Source: Adiantum capillus-veneris (Eukaryota; Streptophyta; Polypodiopsida; Polypodiales; Pteridaceae). Taken from it: DNA of 64,000 bases. The notes below the pieces were generated by a model. That model worked only from the letters and a program-made list of their open reading frames with translations. It was not told where the DNA came from and searched no databases. Positions 1 to 9,068 of this stretch are shown here, piece by piece (within the stretch, counting starts at the first letter, position 1; each line of letters begins with the position of its first letter). The DNA is taken from positions 103,691,811-103,755,810 of the forward strand of contig CM043947.1 of assembly GCA_014529385.2 (NCBI GenBank), written 5' to 3'. The position numbers and the translations under genes were made by a program.

Positions 1-36
1 ACAAATTGGGAAAAGGACATCAGGAATCCTCCCATA

Positions 37-924
37 GTGGAATTTGAGGCAGGATCTCAAGTGGACTTGGATCTGCAATCTTACTGGGGAGATGGGGGCT
101 CTGTTAGAACAATGGAGAGCAAACCTCATTCACTGAAAACCTTACCTTCATACTTAGGAGAGTATGAAGCAAAATCCGAGATTAGAGCACTTCCCTCACG
201 AAAAATCTCATCAGAAAAAGTCATGGACTCTCAAGGATTGATAGAGATTTTGTCAACACCAGTGACATGCACTATCACTCTAGCTGAGCTTCTGAGGCTA
301 AGACCACATATGTGGACCACTGTAGGAAAATGCTTGGAGAAATTCGGGATAAAAGATCCAACATCGAGATTGCAAGAGAGCATTGAGGAGCTGAGCAAGC
401 CACAAAAGAACGCTAAGCCTGTACCCTTAAACAAGGTCGGAGAGTATTGCGAAGGTGAAGAGGGGAATACAACCTTACCAGTTGAATTCCAAGGAGTGAA
501 CACAATGGCAATACTAGACAGCGGAGCTGGGGTAGCCATAGCTACAAAAGAAATCTGGAAAAAATGGGGGAAACCAGCAATAAGGAAGACTAGGTTGAAA
601 CTCCAATTAGCAGATGGACACATGGAGAAACCTATGGGGTTATTAGAGAAAGTTGTAGTGACTTCTTGCGGCATTGAATACGAACATACTTTCGCTATTG
701 TCGATTTTGGCAAGGAGAATAACTATGATATCATACTGGGAAGACCATTCATGAGACAGTTGAAAATGGTCCAGGATTGGGGCTACGATCACATATACCT
801 GAGAAATATGGAAACCACTACACGTGTGAACCTGAAAGACCATAGCTACAAAGATGTGAACCGAACACCGGTAGAGGAGTTTGATTCAGCTACTTGGCGG
901 GATCCGAATTTCCAGCTTGGTTAG
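37..924 (+). CDS. Element A: end of gag and retropepsin (aspartic protease)
   Basis: Open segment of 295 codons; the first codon shown is GTG and the frame probably enters from outside the window, so no true start is claimed. Residues 1-130 resemble the gag-protease connector of plant gypsy elements, with a segment rich in Leu (ITLAELLRLRP near residue 82). The protease domain lies at about 145-260. The catalytic triad is AILDSGAG (Asp161-Ser-Gly), and the second hydrophobic signature is DIILGRPF near residue 235. In the family this enzyme cleaves the element polyprotein as a dimer inside the particle. The frame stops at 924, before the linker to RT, so in this copy it is cut off from the rest of pol. 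Confidence 0.75.
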   Translation: MEFEAGSQVDLDLQSYWGDGGSVRTMESKPHSLKTLPSYLGEYEAKSEIRALPSRKISSEKVMDSQGLIEILSTPVTCTITLAELLRLRPHMWTTVGKCLEKFGIKDPTSRLQESIEELSKPQKNAKPVPLNKVGEYCEGEEGNTTLPVEFQGVNTMAILDSGAGVAIATKEIWKKWGKPAIRKTRLKLQLADGHMEKPMGLLEKVVVTSCGIEYEHTFAIVDFGKENNYDIILGRPFMRQLKMVQDWGYDHIYLRNMETTTRVNLKDHSYKDVNRTPVEEFDSATWRDPNFQLG

Positions 925-940
925 GTAAACCCAAGGAGTT

Positions 941-1697
941 ATGGATGTGTGGAGCTTCGAAATGTGGAAGTCTGAAACGAGAAGAATGTGTTTTAGAAAG
1001 GGCTATCGAAGACGAAACTTATGTAAGAAACCCTTTCCAGAGGACACGTTTGAACCATTAGAATGGACACACATTCTAGCAACCCTAGATGTTTGTGCAA
1101 TTCCGGATGGTCCCACAACGAAATTTTGCGACAAGGACGGGTACGACGTGGTTCCGTATTTCATGTTGAGAACTGTCCTCAAAAAGAAACTGAAAAAACG
1201 ATACACTGGAAAAAGAAGATGAAGAAGAGGTGTTTCACGACATTCCCAATCATCCAGAGTGGGGAAATGAAGCAGACAACGAGTCAACGGACAATTCAAG
1301 CGGAAACGAAGAAACTATAACGGATGTCCGATTTTATGATTTTCCGAACCAAACTAAACAACGCCAGAAACACTATAGAGCAAAGAAAAAAACAAAAGGG
1401 GTTAGAACCAATCCGATGCCTAGAATAAGAGGAAAAAATCAATTCCTAATGCTAGTAAAGGCTGAAGATTGTGTTAAGGATAAAGTTTCTGGAAGAATGA
1501 GAGGCAGTGATCAAAAGAGCTTACGAAAAGACAAAAGAGGCTCAAGAAATCAAGTTCAAAATAATGGAACGAAAACTGAAACAGAAAAATCAGAAAAGAA
1601 CAAGCGCAACAGAGAATACACGGAGTCCAAGTTAGAACGTAGAAACAAGTACAGAGAGCTCAAGAAAACTCTGAAGGAGTTTGGACACAGAAATTGA
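941..1697 (+). pseudogene. Element A: protease-RT linker, frameshifted
   Basis: Two open pieces in different frames (941-1222 and 1230-1697) join protease to RT. The first piece (FPEDTFEPLEWTHIL and following) ends in a basic run near 1200. The continuation, starting with acidic residues and FHDIPNHPEW, lies in another frame, so a small insertion or deletion near 1205-1220 is likely. The second piece is Lys/Arg/Glu-rich with no recognisable domain. No function is claimed; position and frame suggest polyprotein spacer. Confidence 0.5.
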
Positions 1698-2544
1698 GAG
1701 TGGAGAGGACGAAAACGTCAAAATCAAGGAAAACATGGATGTTCCCTCTCACTATAGGAAATTCACAATAGAGGATAGGAAGGTGATATTAACCCCACCT
1801 ATTCGAGAGAGGAAGGAGAACGAATCTTATGACGGACCGGAGGATGCAAAAAAAGTTGATTTAGCAGCTCCAGGTGAGACGCCTAGACCGGTGTACATAG
1901 CCACAGATTTGTCTCCAGGCGAGGAAGAGAGACTTTTGAGTCTTCTCAGAGAGTATAGGGATGTGTTTGCATGGTCTTATAAGGACTTAAAGGGAGTTGA
2001 CCCATCGATATGCCAACACTCAATCCCACTGAAACAAGACGCAAAGCCTAGCAGACAGAGACCATACACATATAATGATACTTTTGCTAAGCGAATCAAG
2101 GAAGAGATAGATAAGCTAATGGAAGCTGAATTCATATACGAGATTGAACACACTGATTGGGTATCTCCGATTGTGGTAGTACCTAAGAAGAACGGAAAAC
2201 TCCGAGTGTGTGTCAACTTAAAGAAAGTGAATGCTGCAACAATCAGGGACAATTATCCCCTGCCGATAACTGATCATGTTCTAGAGCGTGTATCAGGGAA
2301 AACAGCATACTCCTTTCTTGATGGTTTTTCAGGATATAACCAGCTAGCCATAGCACTAGAAGATCAACATAAAACAGCTTTTGCAACGGAGTGGGGAATT
2401 TATGCTTATCGGGTTATGCCTTTTGGTCTAACCAATGCTCCCGCAACCTTCCAGAGGCTGATGACGCATGCTTTCAAAGAATACTTAAGGCTGTTTCTAG
2501 AAATCTACATGGATGACTTATGTGTACATTCTCTTGAGAGATGA
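1681..2544 (+). CDS. Element A: reverse transcriptase, fingers and palm
   Basis: A 287-codon open segment with RT blocks in order: an upstream segment ending in RDVFAWSYKDLKGVDP (about 95-110), WVSPIVVVPKKNGKLRVCVN (about 160-180), the first catalytic Asp in SFLDGFSGYNQL (about 213), the MPFGLTNAPATFQRLM block (about 248-263), and YMDDLC near residue 278. Both palm motifs are intact. The frame stops at 2544 a few codons after YMDD, while the thumb continues in another frame from 2513, so one base appears to be lost or gained between about 2525 and 2545. The enzyme copies the element RNA into DNA. Confidence 0.85.
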   Translation: MDTEIESGEDENVKIKENMDVPSHYRKFTIEDRKVILTPPIRERKENESYDGPEDAKKVDLAAPGETPRPVYIATDLSPGEEERLLSLLREYRDVFAWSYKDLKGVDPSICQHSIPLKQDAKPSRQRPYTYNDTFAKRIKEEIDKLMEAEFIYEIEHTDWVSPIVVVPKKNGKLRVCVNLKKVNAATIRDNYPLPITDHVLERVSGKTAYSFLDGFSGYNQLAIALEDQHKTAFATEWGIYAYRVMPFGLTNAPATFQRLMTHAFKEYLRLFLEIYMDDLCVHSLER

Positions 2545-3394
2545 GCATCTAGAACACCTAAGAAAAGTATTTGAGAAATGTAGGACATATCGCATTTGTC
2601 TCAATCCTGAGAAATGTGTGTTTATGGTCCGACAGGGCAGAATTCTGGGACATATTGTCTCACAAAACGGAATATCCACGGATTTAGAGAAGATAAAAGT
2701 TATAGTGGATATGCCTAGACCAACCAATGCGAAACAAGTACAGAGCTTTATGGGACATTGTGGATATTATAGACGATTCATTTACATGTACGCTATAATA
2801 GGCCAACCACTTTACAGGCTAATAGTGAACTTTGAATGGACAGAGGAGTGTGAGGAATCGTTCAAGAAATTGAAAGAGGCACTCATTACTGCTCCAGTCT
2901 TGAAATCACCAGATTGGGAGAAGATATTCCATGTGCATATAGATGCTTCGGCATATGCAATAGGATGCATTCTGGCTCAGCCAGAAGAAGGAAACATGGA
3001 TTTTCCTATCTGTTACGCCAGTCGACAGCTCAACCATGCAGAGAAGAATTACACCACAACAGAGCGAGAAGGATTAGGAATGATATATGCTGTGAAGAAA
3101 TTTCGGCATTATCTTCTAGCCAACAAGTTTGTGTTTTTTACGGATCACCAAGCCTTGCTCTACCTAGTGAATAAACCATGCAATACCGGGAGAATAGTGA
3201 GATGGTTCATTATCTTACTGGAATTCGACTTCACGGTAGTAGTAAAGAAAGGAAAAACACATCTTAGAGCTGATCATCTTTCGCGATTGACGAATGGAGA
3301 AGACCCTATAGGAGTAGATGACGACATGCCAGACGCGTACTTGTTCAACATAGAAATGATACCGAGTGGTCTCAAAATGTCGTTAACCTATTAA
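2513..3394 (+). CDS. Element A: RT thumb and RNase H
   Basis: Continues RT after the frameshift: DEHLEHLRKVFEKCRTYRIC, then LGHIVSQNGIS and the FMGHCGYYRRFI block of the gypsy connection region. RNase H follows at about residues 145-265 with VHIDASAYAIG (first catalytic Asp), TTEREGLGMIYAVKKFRHYL, TDHQALLYL and LRADHLSRL at the end. RNase H degrades the RNA strand of the hybrid and trims primers. The ORF stops at 3394; integrase opens at 3469 in the same frame as neither piece, so pol is interrupted again here. Confidence 0.8.
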   Translation: MTYVYILLRDEHLEHLRKVFEKCRTYRICLNPEKCVFMVRQGRILGHIVSQNGISTDLEKIKVIVDMPRPTNAKQVQSFMGHCGYYRRFIYMYAIIGQPLYRLIVNFEWTEECEESFKKLKEALITAPVLKSPDWEKIFHVHIDASAYAIGCILAQPEEGNMDFPICYASRQLNHAEKNYTTTEREGLGMIYAVKKFRHYLLANKFVFFTDHQALLYLVNKPCNTGRIVRWFIILLEFDFTVVVKKGKTHLRADHLSRLTNGEDPIGVDDDMPDAYLFNIEMIPSGLKMSLTY

Positions 3395-3468
3395 CCTATG
3401 GAGGAGAGTTCGATAGAAGAGAATACAACCTGAAACATATTGCTATTCAGCAATCCAAGAATCTTCAA

Positions 3469-5457
3469 TTGATTGCAGGAAGGTTGTATCAATTGGGAAA
3501 TGATCATGTTTTACGACTATGCATCAATCCTGAGGAATATAGTATATATCTGCGCGAAGCACATGTTCAGGAATGTGCATTTCATTGTTCAAGAAGGAAC
3601 ACATATAGGAATTTGTTACAATTGGGAGTCTATTGGCCAGGAATGAAAGAAAGCGTACATGAATATGTCACTGTATGTATTGTATGTTCATCAAAACCGC
3701 CAGCCGAGTATTCGACATTATATCAGATAATGATCGCTCCAGAATGGAGTCAGTATATTGTTGAATATCTCACAAATAGAACTTTCCCAGAAGGAACGTC
3801 AAAAGCTCGTCAGAAATCTGTAGAGACAGAAGCTAGAGATTACGCTTTAATAGGAGATCAACTCTATAAGAGAGGTAAAGACAACCAGCTTAGGATTTGC
3901 GCATCAGAGTCTGAGTATGTGATAATCCTGGAGCAAGCTCATGGAGGAGTAGGTGGAGGCCATTTCTCAGGTGATAAGACAGCAAAACTTGTCTTAGCCG
4001 CAGGAATATGGTGGCCAACATTACATATGGACGCTGAGGAATACGTTAAAAGGTGTGATGACTGTCAGCGGACCAAAGTACCACTTAAAAGAGATGATAT
4101 GCCGCTTAGACCAATGATGGGGGCAAGAGCTTTTGCAAAATGGGGGATTGATTATGTCGGACCCATTTCACCTCCTGCATATAAGACTCATGCACAATAC
4201 ATCATTGTGGCTACAGACTATCTAACAAAGTGGGTCGAAGCAAAGGCAACTCAAAAAGCAGATGCCAGGACCACGGCACAATTTCTGTATGAATACGTCT
4301 TTGTACGATATGGATTGCCAATAGAAATTGTGAGTGATCGAGGCACACATTTCATAAATGAAGTGATAGAGATCCTTCTAGATGAATTCATGGTAATCCA
4401 TAGGAAATCAGCCCCGTATCATCCACAAGCAAACGGACAAGCTGAAGCAACAAACAAAACCATATGCACGGTCCTCACGAAGATTGTATCTGAGTCGAGA
4501 ACTGACTGGGACCAAAAGTTGCATTCAACATTATGGGCATATAGGGTAGCATATAAAACATCCATAGGAACGACCCCATATAACATGGTTTTTGGGCTAA
4601 ATGCTATCTTGCCAATAGAATTCTTGATTTCAACCTTAAGGGTGGCTAAGGATCTAGAGTGGACAGGGCACGAGCTCTCTGATAGAATAGATGACCTGGA
4701 AAAGCTAGATGAGCTTCGCCTAAAAGCAGTAGCTTCCATCTACGCTCAAAAAAGGCGACAAAAGGAATTTTTTGATAAGCATGTGCGGACTAAAGAGTTT
4801 AAGGTTGGGGACTATGTCCTAGTTTACACTCTGAAACAGCATGCTAAAAAGCTTAAAAAGCGAGGGATGGGACCTCTGGTGATTAAAGATCTATCACCAA
4901 GTGGAGCCGTCAAGCTTGCTACATTAGACGGAGAAGAAATGCCCAATTGGATTAGTGGATGCAGAGTGAAAAAGTATCTTTTGCCGCTAACCCAAGACAT
5001 GCTTCTCAAAATACATCAAGAAAAGCTGCGTGTCCAGAAAAAGAAAAAGATTGAGGAGGAAGCGCAAGCCGAGGCGAAGGAAAGAATGGAGAAAAGAAGA
5101 CTACTGCGTCAGAAACAGCGCAATGAAGGAGCAATACGAATAAACGCAGTTAGTATAACAGAAATGGGGAATGACAAAGAAGAACCCATCATTGAATGCA
5201 AAGTAGGAACCAACCAAATCAAAGCCAGAGCACTATTGGATTCAGGAGCTCAAGCTAACCTACTTTCACTCAGTTTGTATAGACAATTGACAAATGACAC
5301 TAAACTACAAACTGCCAAGCAAGAGTTAAAAGTTACTCTGAGAATTCAATCAAAACTGTCGGATGCACAGTTTTACATATACAGATTAACCAATATGTGT
5401 ATCCTCATATGTTTTACGTGGTTGAAGACCAAGCTACACAACATCCATTATTGCTAG
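3469..5457 (+). CDS. Element A: integrase with two HHCC modules and a C-terminal protease-like domain
   Basis: A 662-codon open segment. Two complete zinc-binding modules occur in tandem: His32, His39, Cys70, Cys73 and then His158, His165, Cys196, Cys199, each residue shifted by exactly 126. The sequence before each module is also repeated (LYQLGNDHVLRLC and LYKRGKDNQLRIC). The catalytic core has WGIDYVGP (Asp228), VSDRGTHF (Asp290) and QANGQAEATNK (Glu326), a D-D-35-E spacing. A basic C-terminal domain follows to about residue 525, then a Lys/Glu-rich linker. At about 565-640 there is a second retropepsin signature, ARALLDSGAQANLLS, with Asp591-Ser-Gly. The frame then breaks, and the rest of that domain lies in the frame opening at 5397. 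Usual integrases have one HHCC module and no protease behind them. Confidence 0.8.
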   Translation: MIAGRLYQLGNDHVLRLCINPEEYSIYLREAHVQECAFHCSRRNTYRNLLQLGVYWPGMKESVHEYVTVCIVCSSKPPAEYSTLYQIMIAPEWSQYIVEYLTNRTFPEGTSKARQKSVETEARDYALIGDQLYKRGKDNQLRICASESEYVIILEQAHGGVGGGHFSGDKTAKLVLAAGIWWPTLHMDAEEYVKRCDDCQRTKVPLKRDDMPLRPMMGARAFAKWGIDYVGPISPPAYKTHAQYIIVATDYLTKWVEAKATQKADARTTAQFLYEYVFVRYGLPIEIVSDRGTHFINEVIEILLDEFMVIHRKSAPYHPQANGQAEATNKTICTVLTKIVSESRTDWDQKLHSTLWAYRVAYKTSIGTTPYNMVFGLNAILPIEFLISTLRVAKDLEWTGHELSDRIDDLEKLDELRLKAVASIYAQKRRQKEFFDKHVRTKEFKVGDYVLVYTLKQHAKKLKKRGMGPLVIKDLSPSGAVKLATLDGEEMPNWISGCRVKKYLLPLTQDMLLKIHQEKLRVQKKKKIEEEAQAEAKERMEKRRLLRQKQRNEGAIRINAVSITEMGNDKEEPIIECKVGTNQIKARALLDSGAQANLLSLSLYRQLTNDTKLQTAKQELKVTLRIQSKLSDAQFYIYRLTNMCILICFTWLKTKLHNIHYC

Positions 5458-6256
5458 GACAACCATGGCAGAAGCAATACAATGCAATGATTGACTGGAG
5501 TTCTAAATCAGTGCTTATCAAATACGAAGGTGAAAGTCAATCAGTTAAGTTCACCAAAGGAGCAGAGCCAACTCCAAAGGAAGAATCCACGGACAAGGGC
5601 AAACAACAAACAGAGGAAAAGAAGAAGCAATGGCAACCAAAAGTTTCTATACAACCGGATTACTCTTCGACGAGGAATTCTCAACAGTGGATAAGGAAGA
5701 CAAGCAATATTATAACAGCTCAACCTTGGAAAAAAACGGAGTCAAAGTTGGTATGGAGACCAAAAAAGGTGGTGCCAGAAAACACAAACAGAGTCTTCAA
5801 TACCAGACAACAGAGTGATCCCCGACAATCAAGGACAGTGAAACAGATCTGGATTCCAAAGAAGTTCATGACGGCACAAAGCTATAGCAAGCAAATTTGG
5901 ATCCCAAAGATTTGTAAAAGGAACTCCCTTCAATACAATCAACGGAAACTCCTAGGTATTTCAAGGCGAGGAAATCAACACACAGAACAAAGCAGGTTTG
6001 GGTCGCAAAGAGTTTGTGGCAAGCACAAGCAAAGCGGAAGCAGATTTGGATTGTGAAAAATGACAACAAGGTAACGAAGAATCCATCTACTGATTCTACT
6101 ACCGAAGTGCCAAAACCAATCCAAAACCCGACCACCAATCCTTCAATCAAACAAAGAGCAGCTTTATTGGAAAGACTGTTGTATCATCGCTCTACAATTG
6201 CATTGGGAAATAATGACCAAAACAACTACAATGCTTCACCCACAGACACTTCATAG
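5397..6256 (+). pseudogene. Element A: end of the second protease-like domain and W-x-P-K repeat tail
   Basis: The first residues (PHMFYVVEDQATQHPLLLGQPWQ) supply the second signature of a retropepsin fold, a hydrophobic run ending in LLLGQPW, matching the DSG half that ends the preceding frame at 5457. The tail is Lys/Gln-rich and carries degenerate repeats of the form K-x-[IV]-W-x-[PAV]-K: KLVWRPKK, KQIWIPKK and KQIWIPKI in one frame, then KQVWVAK and KQIWIVK in another after a frameshift near 5990. The last frame ends at 6256. No cleavage site or function is recognised. The tail may be a gag-like or nucleic-acid-binding extension, which is inference only. Confidence 0.55.
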
Positions 6257-6275
6257 TCGTCCGGGAGGACTCAAC

Positions 6276-6291
6276 TAGGAGGGGGGGAGGT
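6276..6291 (+). promoter_or_regulatory. Element A: internal PPT-like purine run
   Basis: An uninterrupted purine run (AGGAGGGGGGGAGG core) lies 20-35 bases behind the last pol stop. It resembles the PPT at 12366-12378 before the 3' LTR. It is not followed by a TG that starts an LTR-like sequence, so it may be a central PPT or a relic of an older 3' end. Confidence 0.4.
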
Positions 6292-9051
6292 ATACAGGAG
6301 CTACAAAGCAGCTACAAGCGGAAAAAACAAAGAAAAACAAAAATTATATTACAAGGGCAGTGTCTTACATGATTTTGCAATTTTTTATGTTTGATTGCGG
6401 ATATTGATAATATTTATGCCCTTATATACCTTGTTTTGCAACAAGAAGAGATCAAATGATGAATTTGGGTCTCTAGATGTGTAAATATCACTAAATAAGA
6501 GTGTTTTTGGAGCTAAAAAGTGGAAAAAAGTGGTAATCCAAGTCCAAAAATCACAAAGAAGTGTATATTCATATACACAGGGTTACCAGCTATTTATCGT
6601 GTATGTTTGGAATTTTTTTGGCTTCAATTTGCTATTTTCCTTTATTTTTTATGATTTTTTAATAAAAATAAAAGAAAAATAAAAAAGCAGGTGAAATGAG
6701 ATCGGAAAAAAGAAAAGAATAGACGGTGATGATCCTAATGACAAGGGCAACCCATGGTAAAAATGGGGTACAATTCTGAAAAAGTTGCGGAAAGCCCGAA
6801 ATGACAGAATTTTGGCAAAGTGGACAAATTTCTCAGAAACAGGTCAAACGGAGTCCAAATTGAGAAATTTCAAATCCTAAAGTGCATTTCACGACGAGAT
6901 AGGAGCACATGTCAAATTTGGTAACAAGTGATCCGGGAAGCCCGAAGTTAAGTATTTTTCACTTCACTATCAAGCTCATTTCCACTATTACCTTCTTGGA
7001 GAGAGCAAAGAGCACACAGGAGCATCCGACCTTCTACCGCCTTCTACGACTGCTACGAGAGCTCAGAGGACACCAGACATGAGAGGTAGACTCGTTGCCA
7101 TAAGCTTTTGATGCTTATCGTTAACTTTTGTCGCGAAAACTCACCAAAACCAAGAAACAAGAGCAGATGGGGAATGGGGAAGAACGCTAGGTAGGGGCAC
7201 AACCGCCTAACCAAACCTTGCAAGAACTTAGAGGTGGGTTACCCTAGTATAGGAGATAAGTTTCTAGCACTCAAAGCTCGAGAAAGAACGACTGGAAAAA
7301 CCCTAGGTCAACAGAGCCTGCAAGAGGCAAACAGAAAAAAGTTGTCGGAACGACACAAAACTTCTCAAGAAGCTTAACAACATCGAGGGCAATGCAACCA
7401 TGGAGTATCTCCAGGTTTGGACCACCAAAAGTAGGTCGGAACAACCGATTCAGCTGTGGACACACAAAGCGTCATTTTGGCATAACGGCTAAAATTGACG
7501 ACCAAATGACATGAAACTTCACAAGCAGCTTCAAATATACATGGATGACTTATGTTTGCAAGCAAAACCCAAAAGAAAGCTGATTCACTTACCGATGGTG
7601 AAAAAGACGCTTTCGGGCAACCAAATGGAGAAAGATGGAGAACGGGGAGCCAAAGTCAAGTTCAACCGAATAGGTGGCTTCACAACATATCCAATGAGCT
7701 GGAAATGCAACTCTCAAGAAGAAAAGTTGAAGAAATTCAACTCCAAGGCAAAAAGACGACTTCGGAGACTGAAATGCCTATAAGGGGGCTTTTTAGCTAA
7801 ACTGATGACTTTTTAAGTTGAAAACTAGTTAGCAGGGCTTAGGGCACTAGCACAAAGCATTCTTTGCACAAAAAGACCAACATTTCAAGAAAAGACATCA
7901 TACGCGTATGATGTCTCACAGCATGATTTTCACATCCATTTCAACATTTGAGTGCATAGCCTCATTCCACATGTTAATCACATCCTATGAACCAAGTATC
8001 ATGAGAATTGGAGTTAGAAAACCCAAGGAAAACCAAAAAGACGCAAAGTAGGCCATAAAATTGATTTTTGGTCCTAATTTTGTCAAAATAACTCCAAACT
8101 CATTGAAACTTTGTAGGATTGTTGATTAACACATCTACAACCTATCTGGAACCAAAAAGCACTATTTTGACACAAAAGACATCATACGCGTATAATGTCT
8201 ATTTGCACTTACAGAGCCAAAAATGCTCATTTGACATCATACATCCATTATATATATCTAATACATGCTACATATGAAGTTTGGAACCATTTGGTCAAGT
8301 GGATCACCCCATTAGCCCAATTAAGAGAAAATCCTTCATACAAAGCCTATTTTTGTCCCAAATCCAACATATTCAAGTCCAAACCAAGATTTGAGTATAA
8401 ACAGTCCTTCACTAGCACATGGAGAGTCCACAGAACCAATCCCATGCAAAATTGATGAAAAAGACATCATACGCGTATGATGTCTTTTGAGCCATTTTTA
8501 GCCCAAATTCTATCCAAACTTGATAAATCCACTGAATAAGCCTATCTAAAGCCAAAACCAAGCTTATAGAGAAGATTGGTCCAAAAATGCACTAAAAGAC
8601 ATCATACGCGTATGATGTCTCACTATGTGATTTTGGCATCTAAGGGCTTCAACCACCAAACATAAGTGTTCTCCATGCCATTTGAAAGTAATCTACCAAG
8701 TTTTACCCAATTTGGATCATAAAATCCATTTCCCTTTCAAAATTTTGCCAAGAGCCTGAACTGGACTAAACTGGCCAAAACTTGACCAAATGGGATCCAA
8801 ACTCAAATCCAAGCATATGACACTCATGAAAACACTATCAGCTACAAGCACAACCAATATGAAGTCATTCTGACACAAAAGACATCATACGCGTATGATG
8901 TCTCAAGCATGTTTTTGAGCCCAGTTTGCATATTTTTTCACCTACATTGCATCCTTAGGCCCTGAATAGCTCATGTTTCAATTTTCAAGTCATTTGAATA
9001 GTTAAAAGCTTCATTTCGGCTTTCAGTACTACTAAAAAGACGCTAACTTCT
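6292..9051 (+). other. Element A: 2.8 kb non-coding spacer between pol and the extra ORF
   Basis: No credible ORF on either strand. The left part is A/T-rich (an 8-bp inverted repeat around TC at 6561-6578; an A/T run at 6620-6690). The middle (about 6990-7270) looks like a leader, with a possible splice donor AG|GTGGGT at 7232-7239. At 7538-7555 it repeats 18 bases of the RT catalytic segment (2506-2523). From 7893 to 8903 it carries five copies of a palindrome, listed separately. The end (9042-9067) looks like a plant intron 3' end. Confidence 0.6.
7893..8903. repeat. Five copies of a 24-bp palindrome in the element A spacer
   Basis: Each copy is the half-site AGACATCATACG followed by its exact reverse complement: 7893-7916, 8177-8200 (one mismatch, GTATAATG instead of GTATGATG), 8462-8485 (extends to a 30-bp perfect palindrome at 8459-8488), 8597-8620 and 8880-8903. 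The start-to-start distances are 284, 285, 135 and 283 bases. All copies are preceded by A-rich sequence (AAAAG). The sequence between copies does not visibly align, so this is not a plain tandem repeat. Possible roles are sites for a dimeric protein, hairpins in RNA, or a packaging or dimerisation signal; none is shown. Confidence 0.9.
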
Positions 9052-9068
9052 ATGATTGGAGTTACAGG
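9042..9068 (+). promoter_or_regulatory. Candidate splice acceptor before the extra ORF
   Basis: GCTAACT (9041-9047) fits the plant branch-point pattern CTRAY. GTTACAG|GATCC with AG at 9066-9067 follows about 21 bases later. An ATG lies at once behind it (9073), in frame with the extra ORF. Splicing would place the ORF near the 5' end of a subgenomic mRNA, as proposed for env-like ORFs of other plant gypsy elements. The donor is not identified. Confidence 0.35.

Noticed and set aside
231-713. Open frame of 160 codons on the minus strand
   Set aside because: Lies opposite the element A protease and follows its codon pattern; a shadow frame.
7893-8903. CRISPR-like array
   Set aside because: Regular repeats, but the spacing of about 284 and 135 bases and the plant retroelement setting exclude it.
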